Source: Chionoecetes opilio
Lineage: Eukaryota > Arthropoda > Malacostraca > Decapoda > Majidae
Assembly (NCBI GenBank): GCA_016584305.1
Contig: JACEEZ010022880.1
Coordinates: 629,370-693,369 of the forward strand
Direction of reading: 5' to 3'
Length of the DNA: 64,000 nucleotides
In this document: positions 44,830 through 56,243 of the stretch, in pieces
Numbering within the stretch: the stretch's first letter is position 1
How the letters are laid out: each line of letters begins with the position of its first letter
Notes under the pieces: generated by a model
Told to the model about the DNA's origin: nothing
The model's input: only the letters and a program-made list of their open reading frames with translations
Database searches by the model: none
Translations under genes and position numbers: made by a program

Positions 44830-47010
44830 GAAGGCTTGTGGACATTAGCGGGCCGAGCGAAAGGCCGAGACCCAGAGCCCCTGAACCCGGAAAGCCCACC
44901 CCGACTGGGAGACGAGGGACCTGGGGGCCATCCACACGGCGGGTGTGTGAGCACTCCTGGGACCTGCCCCTCCCGACGAGAAGAGCCCGAACGAAACACT
45001 GTCGGACCCCTCCCGGAACCCCCTGGACCCGAGACGGTCTGGGGGCGAGTAGACACCAGAATGACGTGGGGGGGATGAGGCGAGACACTGCTTGCAAAGG
45101 AGGGCTCGACAAGACCTCCGAATCGAAGGGACCTAATCCGGAGGAATCTGCTGTTGAGGTCAGCTCCGGGCAGGCTCGAGAAGGCTCGCGCGAAAGAGCC
45201 AAAGCGGGCAAGTGACGGCCCTGTCAATGGCCAGGCGGACTTCGGGAGGAGGGAGGCGCCGCCCGAATGCATCACAGGCGGGTCGACAAAGCCCGACAAG
45301 TACATCGACCGGGAGGCCGGTGGGAGAGGGGAAGAGTGATCCACGGCGAAGGAGAGAGCCACTCCGCCAGCTGAGCTGTGAAGAAGGCAACAGAGAGGTC
45401 AACAGGGAGGCGTTGTTGCGCTCCCTGAAGTCCCGGCGAAAAGGCTCCTCCTTCACCGGGTTTGCGCCCGCCACGGGAGTGCCTTGGCATGAAGAATAGC
45501 CGGGACACCGGAGGAAATCAGGGGGGGGGGGCCCCATCACACGTGGAAAGCACCAGAGGCCGGGAGAACCGGGACTCGGGGCCCAGGCGGGAGAAGGACC
45601 CCGGGTCACACTGGTGTGGTACCCGCCTCTCAACACTTCGGCAGGGTCCAGGCCGCCTTCATCCGGGCAAACCGGTTCTTGGCCCCCCGAGAGAAAGCCA
45701 CCTGGCATCATGGCTTCCCTCCACGCACGGGAAAAGCCATCCCTGACCAAACTAGGATCAGCCAGTAAGGAGGCCAGAGCATCAAAGCGGCCGCCGAAGA
45801 AACCGCAGTCGCTTCGAGGGAGCGTTCACGGCGAGGATAAAGGAATTCCGTCGGTAGAGGGTAGGACTCCTCTCCCCCGTCCTCCCGGTGAGCGACGCCC
45901 TCCAAGTCCGGGACTGGGCCCCAGGAGCTGTCCTCCAGACGACCGATGGCAACAAGCCGCCCGTCAACCGTCTCACAACCAATCGGACGTGGGCATCGGT
46001 GCCCCGGTAAAAAGGACCGGAGAAAAAGGGAGGGAGTCCCAAGGCAATCCTCCGCAGCGGGACGAGGGGAAAGTGACACCTAGAAGGCACCTTAGAAGAA
46101 AAAGGCGGGAGGATAGGGTCCGGCGGACAGCGAAGCCAGGGGGGAGGACGTCCCCGAACCGTCGTCGCTTGGGCACGGGTAGGGCAGCATTCCTCTTCCC
46201 CGTCGGAGCACACCAGATAATCATCCTCAGACGACCACCAGATCAGAAGGATGGCACCGGTGAGAGGAAAGCAGGCGATGGGGAACTGCGACGCCTCGGT
46301 GGTGTCGGAGAATGGGACCCAGAAGTTAAGGGCCCCCCATTCTTGCCATGAAGGAGTTCACTTGAAGTCATCCAAGCCGGACAACCCCGGAGGTACAGGA
46401 GGTGAGGTGGGGAAGGACCAGGAGACGCCTGACAGCCGTAGGAGCCACAGACCACAGCCGGCAAGTCCTCGACCTGGGAGAGTCGCGGTCATGGTGAGGG
46501 ACTGAGGAGACCGCCAGATCTTGCCCCACACCGTCAGCACGATAGTCGACGCCGAGCTCATGGAAGCAGAGGCAGGGGGTCGGGAGGTGCGAGACGAGGA
46601 GGAGATGGACAACTTGGCCGAGGTCCCAGCGGAGGAACCCAAGACCGTGTCGCCCAGGACGACGGAGGGCTTGCGTTGGCGAGACTTCAAAGCCTTCGAC
46701 CCACCATCTTGAGGTCAGCATAGGCCTCGCCGGTAAAGCAGGGCCACCCCCCCTCCGGAGAGGATGAGGCCGCAGCCATCCAAAGCATACCGGGCAATCG
46801 GCGGGACGAAAAAGGTCCGACAGAAGGCACGGGAGCGTGCGAGGAGCAGAACTTGTGGCCTCGGGCCTAAAAAGACAACGAGCAGCCTGGGCCTCACAAT
46901 TGATCCGCTGGAAAAGAAGGGTGTAAAAAAGTGAGGGGAAAGGGACTAGACGCAACACGAAACGCCCACAAAACCACCACCTGCATCGCCACACGCACTG
47001 CCCCGAACCC
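44830..47010 (-). other. DIRS-like element, 5' part (ORF1 region), product not recognised
   Basis: By position this should hold the Gag-like ORF1. Pro-, Ser- and Arg-rich open stretches exist on both strands because the DNA is GC-rich, but none shows a zinc knuckle or other motif that I can defend. Confidence 0.35.
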
Positions 47011-47019
47011 CCACGGTAA

Positions 47020-47560
47020 GTGGATGGTCGGGGAGGGGGGGGTTCGACGTGGAAGCCAGGGACCGCTTCAACTCCCCTTAACACCGGCCCATGGGAGGGT
47101 CGGGCCTGGGGGAGCGGGAAGGTTGGGCACCAGGCAAGAGCGATGTAACCATCCGCCCATCTCAGGCGACACACGTGGCAGGCCAGGGGGGGCAGACCCA
47201 GGGGACCACCAAAACCCCCCGCACCAGCCCATGGAGGGTTAGGGCGGAGGGGGGCGGGGTCTGGGAGACACTACGTAACCATCCGAGCCCATCTCAAGCT
47301 TACATGTGGAGACCCAGGTACCACCAAACCCCCCGCACCGGCCCGTGGGAGGGTCCGGGCGGGGGGGGGGGCGGTGCTGGGAGAATACGTCGTAACCATC
47401 CGCCCATACTAGCTTACACGTGTGCCAGACCAGGTACCCCAAACCCCCCGCACCGGCCCCTGGGAGGGTCCGGGCGGGGGGGGGGGGGCGGGGGCGTGGC
47501 TGGTAGAAATACGTAACCATCCGCCATACTCAGCTTACCACGTGCAGACAGGTGTCAGGC
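47020..47560. repeat. Tandem repeat of about 120 bp, four units, in the DIRS-like 5' end
   Basis: Units repeat AACCATCCGCCCAT, a CACGTG-containing segment, CCCCCCGCACCGGCCC and GGGAGGGTCCGGGCGGG; the AACCATCCG words stand at about 47148, 47276, 47393 and 47513. It may act in transcription of the element, but this is a guess. Confidence 0.8.
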
Positions 47561-47892
47561 CCAGGGACGCTGGCGGGGGAAAATAATGCCCAGTGGAGAA
47601 AGGTGTGAAAGCCGCCGCCCCTGGGGCGTAGCTTAAACACCACAGGACACAGGAAACCAGCCGAATATATTTTAAGACACAGCTGGCCCCGGCCAGGGAA
47701 AAGAATAAAACTACACTCAGCCCGTAAACCTACAGAGGATTACGAAGCATGAATGGTAACACAACTTACACACCACCCACCTCGAAAACACGAAAAAACA
47801 GTAGGTGCTTACCATATGGCCTGCATAGAAACAAACACGTGTCTGTTAAGGAAGGACGCAGAGGTTTGACGTATGAAGGCAAAAAGAAAAAT

Positions 47893-48085
47893 GATGGCTC
47901 CGAACCCGGTGGCGGACAGGCCGGCCTCGGTCAGGATGGAGCACGGCGTTGCCAGACGTATGTTTCTTTTTCCACACTTCTTCTATGTGTAGCCTGGTTA
48001 CCTAACCAGATGTGGGTATTGGTTGCCTGTATCCCCAGGGTTTGCCCTGGGTGGCGATCTTTCCTATCCTATAGCTTAGTGCACT
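47893..48085 (-). repeat. DIRS-like element, right inverted terminal repeat
   Basis: Inverse partner of 41350-41544. The unique right tip after it (48086-48101) ends CCTAAAA, complementary to part 2 of the internal complementary region. Confidence 0.9.
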
Positions 48086-49525
48086 AGTCAAAGGGGGACC
48101 TAAAATACGATTGTAGCGCGGGCCAAAGCTCTTTCTTGATGTTGCCGAGAGTAAAGTGTCGTACACTTCATTACCTCTTGCAGAGGCTCAAGGAATATCG
48201 TTAAGGTTGACATTATTGAAGGCACAGCAAAGAGTAGTAGCGTGATTGTCTGTATTACACATCGTATCTAATTTTTTTTGAGCTCTTAGAATGGCCTAGC
48301 ATTGTTTTCTAACTCTATAGATGGACTTGATATTAAACTGAAATGTTTAGGTGCGCTATGAAACTTTTATTTGAATATTCATTTGCTACACAGCCATTTC
48401 ACGATGTGCGTCGAGGATGTTTAAGCTTTCATGGACCTGTACGTATGTAGGCTACGTGTACCTACATCTACGTTTAAACCAATTATTCTTCGCCTAAACC
48501 TAGATAAATGGGGTTGTGATTCATCCTCCAATGCATCTCCCCCGTTTAACCCATGGCGGGTGTGTGGTGGCGGGTGGATGGAGTGTGGTGGGTGGGTGTG
48601 TGGTGGGCGGATGTAGGAGGGCTTTGTGGTGGTGGGTGTGTGGTGGGCGGATGGGTGATGGGCGTGTGGTGGTGGTGTGTGTGGTGGTGGATGTGTGATG
48701 GGGGGTTGGGGGGTTGTGGTGGGTGGGTGTGTGGTGGGTGGGTTGGGGTGTGGTGGGCTGGGTTGGTGGGCGTTTGTGGTGGGTGGGTGTGTGGTGGGCG
48801 GATGGTGATGGGCGTGTTGTGGGTGGGTGTTTGTGTGGGCGGGTGGTGGGGGGATGGGTGATGGGCGTGTGGTGGGTGGGTGTGTGGTGGTGGTGTGTGA
48901 TGGGTGTGGGTGGGCGGGTGGTGGGTGGGGGGGTGGTGGTGGGCGGGGGGGTGCCTGGGTGGTGGTGGGGTGTGTGGGGCCCGGGGGTTTACACACAGAG
49001 ACCTTCCTTACCGTGTTGGAGCTGAATCAGACTGATGAAATGTTTGTATTCGTGCCCAACGATGGGTTCTCTAAAAGGGCTTTCTTTTTGTGTGATATAA
49101 CATATATACCAAATTTATACATTTCTATTGCAATGTAATATCACTCATGAATATATTTAAGTATTTGACTATACTATAGCAATAATACACCATTTTGGTG
49201 CTAAGCCAGCAAAGCATCAAACGAAGATTCGGACACATTGAAAAATTCGAGGGTTTGGGGAAAATTGTTCCCAGACGTCGCTGGAAAATTTTTTAATATT
49301 TGTGCTTTTTACCTGTTAAGAGTCACCTACTCTACTCCTTACTACCCCTTTACCTACTCTTAATTAAATACAGTATCCTTTGCATGTCGTGCGCATGTAA
49401 TAAATTTGTTGAATTGGATGAAAATTTAAAGGAAAAGAGAAACATTTACGGGAGGATTTTTGATAAGTATTTCTCATGCGCGCGATCTGATTGGTCGGGA
49501 TCTTAAAACCCCACCACCCACACCC

Positions 49526-51684
49526 TGGAATTTTTTGGGGGGAGGTGGGGGGCATGACTGAGCAGGTAGAATTAGGTGAAGTAAATATGGGAAAGTAAAA
49601 GGAAGATAGATGAGGGAATGGATGAACAATTTCAGTAAGGAAAAAATAAGGAGTTACTTAAAAAAGCTGAAAATAGGAAAGCAGCAGGCAGGGATGGTAT
49701 CCCAAAACGAATTTGTATAAAGAAGGGGGTGGGGTATGGTGGAGGGGTTTTGTATAGCTTTTTAGGCAGATTTGGCAGGATAAGAGAGTCCCAAGAAATG
49801 GAATGGGGGTGGGGTTTACTCTATTACACAAGGGAGGTCACAAAAGTAGAAAGCTCTTGAAAATTATCGACCAATAGCAGTAATGGATACGGTGGGAAAG
49901 ATATCAGTGGGTTACAAAATAGTGGGATTAGTGAATGTTGTGAGAGAAATAGAGTAATGGGGAGGAACGAATGGCTTCGCAGGGATAGGAGAGGTGAGGA
50001 CAACATTTTCGTAGTTATTTTCGTGATAGAAAAAATGAATAGGATGGGTGGGAAACATACCTTCATTCCTTGACATTGAAAAGGCTTATGATAGGGTAAA
50101 TAGGGGTTTGCTTTGTAGACTACTGTCTAGAATTGGGATTAGTGACAGAATAGTCAGCATAATAGATAGTATGTATGAGGACACACGGGCAGTGTACAGG
50201 CTTGGGGACATAGAGACAGAGTGGGTAGGTAGTCGAAGAGGGGTTAGGGCAGGGCTGCATGTTATCAAAGTACTTTTTTGGCTTTTTATACAGAGGAATA
50301 GCATTAGGGGTTTAGAAATTCGGGCTATGGGATAAGGGTTTGGGGAGGAAAAGGGTTTAGCAGTTTACTATATGCTGACGACATAGTTTTTCATGAGTGA
50401 GGACAGTGGAGAATTCAGGAGATGCTTTCATATAGTCGCCAACAGTAAGGAGGGATTTTGGGATGAATAACAGTGAGAAAAGTCAGGTCCTGGGTTATAA
50501 ATGGAGAGGCAGCAGATGAGGGTAGGAGTTGGGAAATGGGAGACCTGAGGATAGGCGCACCGAGTCATATAATAAACCTAGGTATCACGGTAGATGGGAA
50601 GGGGGCAGATAAGGACGAAACAGGATAAATAGGAAAGCAAATCAGTGGGTGGGAAGGCTTGGTAGTGTAGCAAGATGTAGGGCAACAGGTATGAGGTAGT
50701 AAGAGGTTGTGGAAAGGCATGGCAGTACCGAGCCTCATGTATGGGGCAGAGTGTATGAGGTGGACGGTAGGAGAGCTGGACAAGTTAGAGGTAGTACAGA
50801 ACAGGGTAGGTAGACTTGCACTAGAGGCAAACAGGTATGTAGCAGTGGAGGCGATCAGGGGAGAAGGCAGGGTGGGGTACCTTTGCGGAGAGAATAGGAA
50901 GTCAGTGCTTAATTACAAAATCAGGGTTAGAAAAATGGATGAAAACAGGTGGGCTCGAAAAATTTATGAGTGGATAGGAAAAGAGTAGTAAATGGGATAG
51001 ATCAAGCAGACGGTGGGAGAGGAAGTTGTGGGTTCCCGGTTTCACAGATAGGATACACCAGTCTAGTGGGGAGAGTTAAAGCGAAAGGTGAATGACCAAG
51101 GGTTTAGAGGCAGGGCAGGGAGATGTGGGGACAGAGGATGGAGGGTAAGAGTTCTCTGACTTGGTACAAGGGGAAGACCACACCAAAGTGTGAGGTCTTT
51201 TATGATGGTAGCTTGGGGAGTGGTTTATTTTTTTAAAGCAAGGACTAAATCTCTGGAGGTCAATAGTAGAACATAAAAGATGGCAAACGAAGGAAGCAAG
51301 ATATGTCAAATGTGTATGGTAGACTAGATGAAACTGTAGATCACCTGGTATTAAATGTGCCAAGGTATGATGAGGAAAGAGAGCGGCTTATAGCAATAGT
51401 GGGGACGGGAGGAAGGTGTGGATCAGTGGGATAGAGTGGCAGAGGGTAGAGTATAGAATGGGTTTAAGTGGAGTTTCTTTTAGGTTTGAGTAGGGTAAGG
51501 AGACACTAGTATAGAAGAACATTGAAGGGGTTAAAGTATTCTAGAAAAGGCTTGGGTATAAAAGAGCAGAGATTTTAGGGGCCTATATCCTAGGAAGCCA
51601 CTCAGGGAGCCAGCTGGAAAAATAGGCTTTAAACTGCGACGAACCGTGGTTTAGCTCCCACCTAGAAAGGAGTAGTAGAAGGAG
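49526..51684 (+). mobile_element. LINE remnant inserted in copy C
   Basis: Translating the plus strand in changing frames gives RKAAGRDGIP near 49675, NYRPIAVMDTVGK near 49865, LDIEKAYDRVNRGLLCRLL from about 50069, YADD codons at 50371-50382, SLMYGAECMRWTVGELDKLE near 50728 and RKMDENRWARKIYEW near 50930. These are the fingers, palm (with catalytic Asp pair) and C-terminal parts of a non-LTR reverse transcriptase. The family differs from those at 14830 and 19910. It is heavily frameshifted. Copy A sequence CACCC|CCACGACTG is interrupted at this point, which fixes the edges within a few bases. Confidence 0.75.
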
Positions 51685-51839
51685 CCCACGACTGTAAAAT
51701 TTTACGGAAAAGAGTAAATTTCGCTGCCGGGAGTGTTATTGTCACTTTTCTGTGTCAGCAAAGAAGGGTAAAATATAATTAGGGGTTGGTAGCTTAAACT
51801 TAGGGTTAAGAGTTTTACTTCCAAGGGCATGCATAGTAA

Positions 51840-52490
51840 GTAGCCTTAGCTACTGGTGTATATCTTCAGTTGGCACATAAATGAGTAGTAAGTTATAATT
51901 TAGGTATATTTGGCGGCTGGCGACATAATTGCAGGTGGCGACTTTATTGTTATCTACGGTAGGTAGTCTACATTAATATAAAGACAACAATTTTCCAGCG
52001 AAGTGCACATGTAAAACTCCATATGACTATACCAAAAAACGATGAATATTATTTTACGTCATTTTACCATGAAAGATAAAAATAACAAAAATGTTTACAA
52101 CTAAATATAAAGACGGAGGAAGAAAGTTTACAATTTCGGAAGAAGTACTCGCCTTATTATTTGCCCATTTAATACCGTAAGTACACCTAATTTACGATAT
52201 CTGATGATGTAGAATTATATGTAAGGATCTAGTGCACCTATATATTGCAAGAAAATGATGGATAAAGCAAAACTATGGCTAATATAAGGGTCTAAATATC
52301 AGCTGACCGAGAGGGAGAATATTATGAAACTTTTGGCGCGAACGAGACGTAAACATGAGTAATATTTTTCGTGATCTTTAGCAATTTAAGGTAAAAATAT
52401 ACTTCACCGTCTCCTGACAACTGGGGCAATGGCATCCTTGTTGCCGTGTCCTAGTTCTTGTTATTTCTTGGGTAAAATTTCGGTAGTGGG
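51840..52490. other. No gene seen
   Basis: AT-rich unassigned sequence between copy C and the satellite region. Confidence 0.35.
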
Positions 52491-52533
52491 CATTCATATA
52501 TTTCGAAGACGAGACTTTGTTGGTGAAATTCTA

Positions 52534-52655
52534 CGGTAGAATCCTTTCCCGCCCTTATCAGTGGCTTTCCCGCCCTTATTAGTGGCTTTCCCGCCCTTAT
52601 TAGTGGCTTTCCCGCCCTTATTAGTGGCTTTCCCGCCCTTATTAGTGGTTTTTGT
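52534..52655 (+). repeat. 23-bp tandem repeat, about five units
   Basis: GCCCTTATTAGTGGCTTTCCC repeated from about 52550. The preceding GGTAGAATCCTTTCC matches the left end of the miniature element at 26174, whose next bases are a single copy of the same unit. Confidence 0.85.
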
Positions 52656-52744
52656 ATTATTCCAGTCTGACACCGAATTCACTTGGGTGGGCGAAACAAT
52701 GTATGGTTATAATGGACGAGAACTGCGCGGTCGCTACCGCCGTT

Positions 52745-53000
52745 AATACTTACGTTTTCTATATTATCCTTTGGTCAGTATACTGTACAGTGTTAATCCA
52801 CTTCTACCTAACATTTAAAATTGATATACATATTGAAGAAATGACCTAGTTGTCTAATAACGCACACAGCCACACCCTCCCCGTCCAGAGCCCCCTTCTG
52901 CCTTGGGTATCCGTTGATTCGGACCACCGGTTGAAACAGGCCGCCTATAGTAGCATTCATACCCAGCAGACAGTAAACTTTGTGGTTAAGGTTAGGTTAG
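52745..53000 (+). repeat. 240-bp duplicated segment, copy 1
   Basis: Nearly identical to 55268-55530, from TTTTCTATATTATCCTTTGG to CCCAGCAGACAGTA, ending in both places in a GGTTAAGGTTAGG tract. Confidence 0.9.
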
Positions 53001-54447
53001 GTTAGGTTAGGTATACTTTGGGTAAGGTTAGGTTAGGTTGGTATACTTTGTAGGTTGGTTAGGTTAGGTTAGTAACTTTAGGGTTATGGTAGGGGTAGGT
53101 TGTAACTTTTAGGGTTATGGTGGTTAGGTTAGTAACTTTAGGGGTTAAGTAGGTTAGGTTAGGATTTTGGGGGTTATAGAGTTGGATTAGTTTGGGTTAG
53201 GGTTATAGTGAGGTTAGGTAGAACTTTTAGGGGGTTATAGTGAGGTTAGGTTAGTACTTTTAGGGGGTTAGGTGAGGTTAGGTTATAACTTTTAGGGTTT
53301 AGTGAGGTTAGGTTAGTAATTTTTAGGGGGTTATAGTGAGGTTAGGTTATTAACTTTTAGGGTTTATGTGAGGTTAGGATAGTAACTTTTAGGGGGTTAT
53401 AGTGAGGTTAGGTTAGTAACTTTTAGGGTTATAGTGAGGTTAGGTTAGTAACTTTTAGGGGGTTTATGGTGAGGTTAGGTTAGTAACTTTTAGGGGTTAT
53501 AGTGAGCTTAGGTTAGTAACTTTTAGGGTTATAGTGAGGTTAGGTTAGTAACTTTTAGGGGTTTATAGTGAGGTAAGGTTAGTAACTTTTAGGGGTTATA
53601 GTGAGGTTAGGTTAGTAACTTTTAGGGGTTATAGTGAGGTTAGGTTAGTAACTTTTGGGTTATAGTGAGGTTAGATTAGTAACTTTTAGGGGTTATAGTG
53701 AGGTAAGGTTAGTAACTTTTAGGGGGTAATAGTGAGGTTAAGTTAGTAACTTTTAGGGGGTTATAGTGAGGTTAGGTTAGTAACTTTTAGGGGTTATAGT
53801 GAGGTTAGGTTAGTAACTTTTAGGGGTTATAGTGAGGTTAGGTTAGTAACTTTTAGGGGTTATAGTGAGGTTAGGTTAGTAACTTTTAGGGGGTTATAGT
53901 GAGGTTAGGTTAGTAACTTTTAGGGGGTTATGGTGAGGTTAGGTTAGTAACTTTTAGGGGTTATAGTGAGCTTAGGTTAGTAACTTTTAGGGGTTATAGT
54001 GAGGTTAGGTTAGTAACTTTTAGGGGTTATAGTGAGGTAAGGTTAGTAACTTTTAGGGGTTATAGTGAGGTTAGGTTAGTAACTTTTAGGGGTTATAGTG
54101 AGGTTAGGTTAGTAACTTTTAGGGGTTATAGTGAGGTTAGATTAGTAACTTTTAGGGGGTTATAGTGAGGTAAGGTTAGTAACTTTTAGGGGGTAATAGT
54201 GAGGTTAGGTTAGTAACTTTTAGGGGGTTATAGTGAGGTTAGGTTAGTAACTTTTAGGGGTTATAGTGAGGTTAGGTTAGTAACTTTTAGGGGTTATAGT
54301 GAGGTTAGGTTAGTAACTTTTAGGGGTTATAGTGAGGTTAGGTTAGTAACTTACAGTGAGGTTAGGTTAGTAACTTTTAGGGGGTTATAGTGAGGTTAGG
54401 TTAGTAATTTTTAAGGGTTATAGTGAGGTTAGGTTAGTAACTTATGA
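52983..54447 (+). repeat. 33-bp TTAGG-derived minisatellite
   Basis: About forty units of GTTAGTAACTTTTAGGGG followed by TTATAGTGAGGTTAG. The distal half (from about 53700) is regular; the proximal part (53000-53430) is full of small indels. Higher-order similarity is visible: the series of variants at 53450-53760 recurs at 53920-54230. Confidence 0.95.
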
Positions 54448-54607
54448 CATATCTTATGTTTAACATATAGTTATATTAGTTAGAATCAGAAAATAACGTG
54501 CGACTGCCCTCTATATATGTGGATCATACGGGCGGCCGCATTGGGTGGTGGCCGACGTGTGAACCTGACGATCCTCACAGAATGATGACCCAAGTGTCGC
54601 GAACACA

Positions 54608-55026
54608 CCCAACACCCCGCTAGGAGGTTAGGGTAGGTTAGGTTAGGTTAGGTTAGGTTAGATTTGGTTAGGTTAGGTTAGGTTAGGTTAGGTTAGATTT
54701 GGTTAGGTTAGGTTAGATTAGATTAGATTAGGTTAGGTTAGGTTAGATTAGGTTAGGTTAGGTTAGATTTGGTTAGGTTAGGCTAGGTTAGGTTAGATTA
54801 GATTTGGTTAGGTTAGGTTAGGTTAGATTTGGTTAGGTTAGATTAGGTTAGGTTAGGTTAGATTTGGTTAGGTTAGATTAGGTTAGGTTAGGTTAGATTT
54901 GGTTAGGTTAGGTTAGGTTAGGTTTGGTTAGATTAGGTTAGGTTAGGTTAGATTTGGTTAGGTTAGGTTAGGTTAGGTTTGGTTAGATTAGGTTAGGTTA
55001 GGTTAGGTTAGATTAGGTTAGGTTAT
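54608..55026 (+). repeat. (TTAGG)n array, interstitial telomere-type
   Basis: GGTTAGGTTAGG interrupted at intervals by GATTTGGTTA and GATTA variants, about 80 pentamers. It is the arthropod telomere motif, but unique sequence continues on both sides, so this is not a chromosome end. Confidence 0.95.
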
Positions 55027-55077
55027 TGGTGGGTCAAGGCCCCCGCTAGGATTAGGTAAATTTTGGTTAGGTAAATT

Positions 55078-55140
55078 TCTCTAGATATAAGGAAATTACC
55101 CTAGATATAAGGAAATTACCCTAGATATAAGGAAATCTTA
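55078..55140 (+). repeat. 20-bp tandem repeat, three units
   Basis: CCCTAGATATAAGGAAATTA three times, immediately after the TTAGG array. Confidence 0.85.
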
Positions 55141-55267
55141 CCCTTCTAAACAACTTAAATTACGTGTTTCCGACGCATAATTTGTTCCCCACCCGAAAAC
55201 CCCGCATTCCCACAAGTCCCCAAGCTTGTTTGGGGGAAGTGGGAGAGTATGGGCAAACACTAGAAAT

Positions 55268-55530
55268 TTACCATACTTACATTTTCTATATAATCCTTTG
55301 GTCAGTATACTGTACAGTGTCAATCCACTTCTACCTAACATTTAAAATTGATATACATATTGAAGAAATGACCTAGTTGTCTAATAACGCACACAGCCAC
55401 ACCCTCCCCGTCCAGAGCCCCCTTCTGCCTTGGGTATCCGTTGATTCGGACCACCGGTTGAAACAGGCCGCCTATAGTAGCATTCATACCCAGCAGACAG
55501 TATACTTTGTGGTTAAGGTTAGGTTAGGTT
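55268..55530 (+). repeat. 240-bp duplicated segment, copy 2
   Basis: See copy 1 at 52745. The spacing of about 2.5 kb contains two satellite arrays. Confidence 0.9.
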
Positions 55531-55920
55531 AGGTTTACTTTGTGGTTAAGGTTAGGTTAGGTTAGGTATACTTTGTGTTTAAGGTTAGGTTAGGTATACT
55601 TTGTGGTTAAGGTTAGGTTAGGTTAGGTATACTTTGTGGTTAAGGTTAGGTTAGGTTAGGTATACTTTGTGGTTAAGGTTAGGTTAGGTTAGGTATACTT
55701 TGTGGTTAAGGTTAGGTATACTTTGTGGTTAAGGTTAGGTTAGGTTAGGTATACTTTGTGGTTAAGGTTAGGTTAGGTTAGGTATACTTTGTGGTTAAGG
55801 TTAGGTTAGGTTAGGTATACTTTGTGGTTAAGGTTAGGTTAGGTTAGGTATACTTTGTGGTTAAGGTTAGGTATACTTTGTGGTTAAGGTTAGGTTAGGT
55901 TCGGTTAGGTTAATAGGTAT
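55506..55920 (+). repeat. 33-bp TTAGG-derived minisatellite, second type
   Basis: Units TATACTTTGTGGTTAAGG followed by two to three TTAGG. Unit lengths vary by multiples of five or ten, by gain or loss of pentamers. Confidence 0.95.
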
Positions 55921-56243
55921 TTTGATACTTCCAACCAGTTATTGAGTCAGAGGTTAAAGTATTCTTTTCCTATGTATTTTGATGTGTTAAGAATGATGGT
56001 CTCATTCAAAATCGTGGGAACTGCCTCATATTGCAGCTATCTCGCCTTTATCCCCGCTTTAGTCTGGGCTTCTCAAACAACGTCTTTGTTAGGTTACTGA
56101 ACTAGCGGGGGGGGGGGGGGGCTGCACTTCCCCAGTTATGTCAGGTTACATAACCAATGTCCATGTATTTTATTAAACTGCAGTTTTTACCGTAGAATGT
56201 TTTCCAGGAATAGATAAGTAATTCCCGTAGACTTTATCGGTTA
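55921..56243. other. No gene; G17 run at about 56108
   Basis: Unassigned sequence containing a long poly-G tract. Confidence 0.4.

Larger units (their letters stand above)
41297..48101 (-). mobile_element. DIRS-like tyrosine-recombinase retrotransposon, 6.8 kb, all termini present
   Basis: GC-rich block in an AT-rich setting. It has inverted terminal repeats of about 194 bp (41350-41544 and 47893-48085), unique outer tips, and an internal complementary region (41633-41722) that joins the complements of both tips, the arrangement defined for DIRS elements. On the minus strand come, in order, an unrecognised ORF1 region, reverse transcriptase, RNase H and tyrosine recombinase, all with frame breaks. 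There is no long target duplication, only a shared A run, as expected for integration by a tyrosine recombinase. The uninterrupted target is seen in copies A (28263-28268) and B (near 38505). Not LTR type: no direct terminal repeats and no integrase. Confidence 0.85.
41224..51832 (+). mobile_element. TIR transposon family G, copy C, split by two insertions
   Basis: Pieces 41224-41296, 48102-49525 and 51685-51832 align in order with copy A (28194-29676). The left end AGGCGTATTTGTAG is present; the extreme right end is lost after CCAAGGGCATG at about 51831. The first gap is the DIRS-like element, the second a LINE. Confidence 0.75.

Noticed and set aside
44601..45362. Long minus-strand open frame (253 codons) and many others of 80-245 codons in 42-47 kb
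   Set aside because: The DNA is GC-rich, so stop codons are rare in all six frames. Only stretches matching RT, RNase H or recombinase boxes were kept.
45614..46351. Plus-strand open frame of 245 codons
   Set aside because: Antisense to the DIRS-like element, low-complexity Arg/Pro/Gly composition, no motif.
54608..55026. Chromosome end (telomere)
   Set aside because: Non-telomeric sequence continues on both sides and array orientation is mixed in the region.
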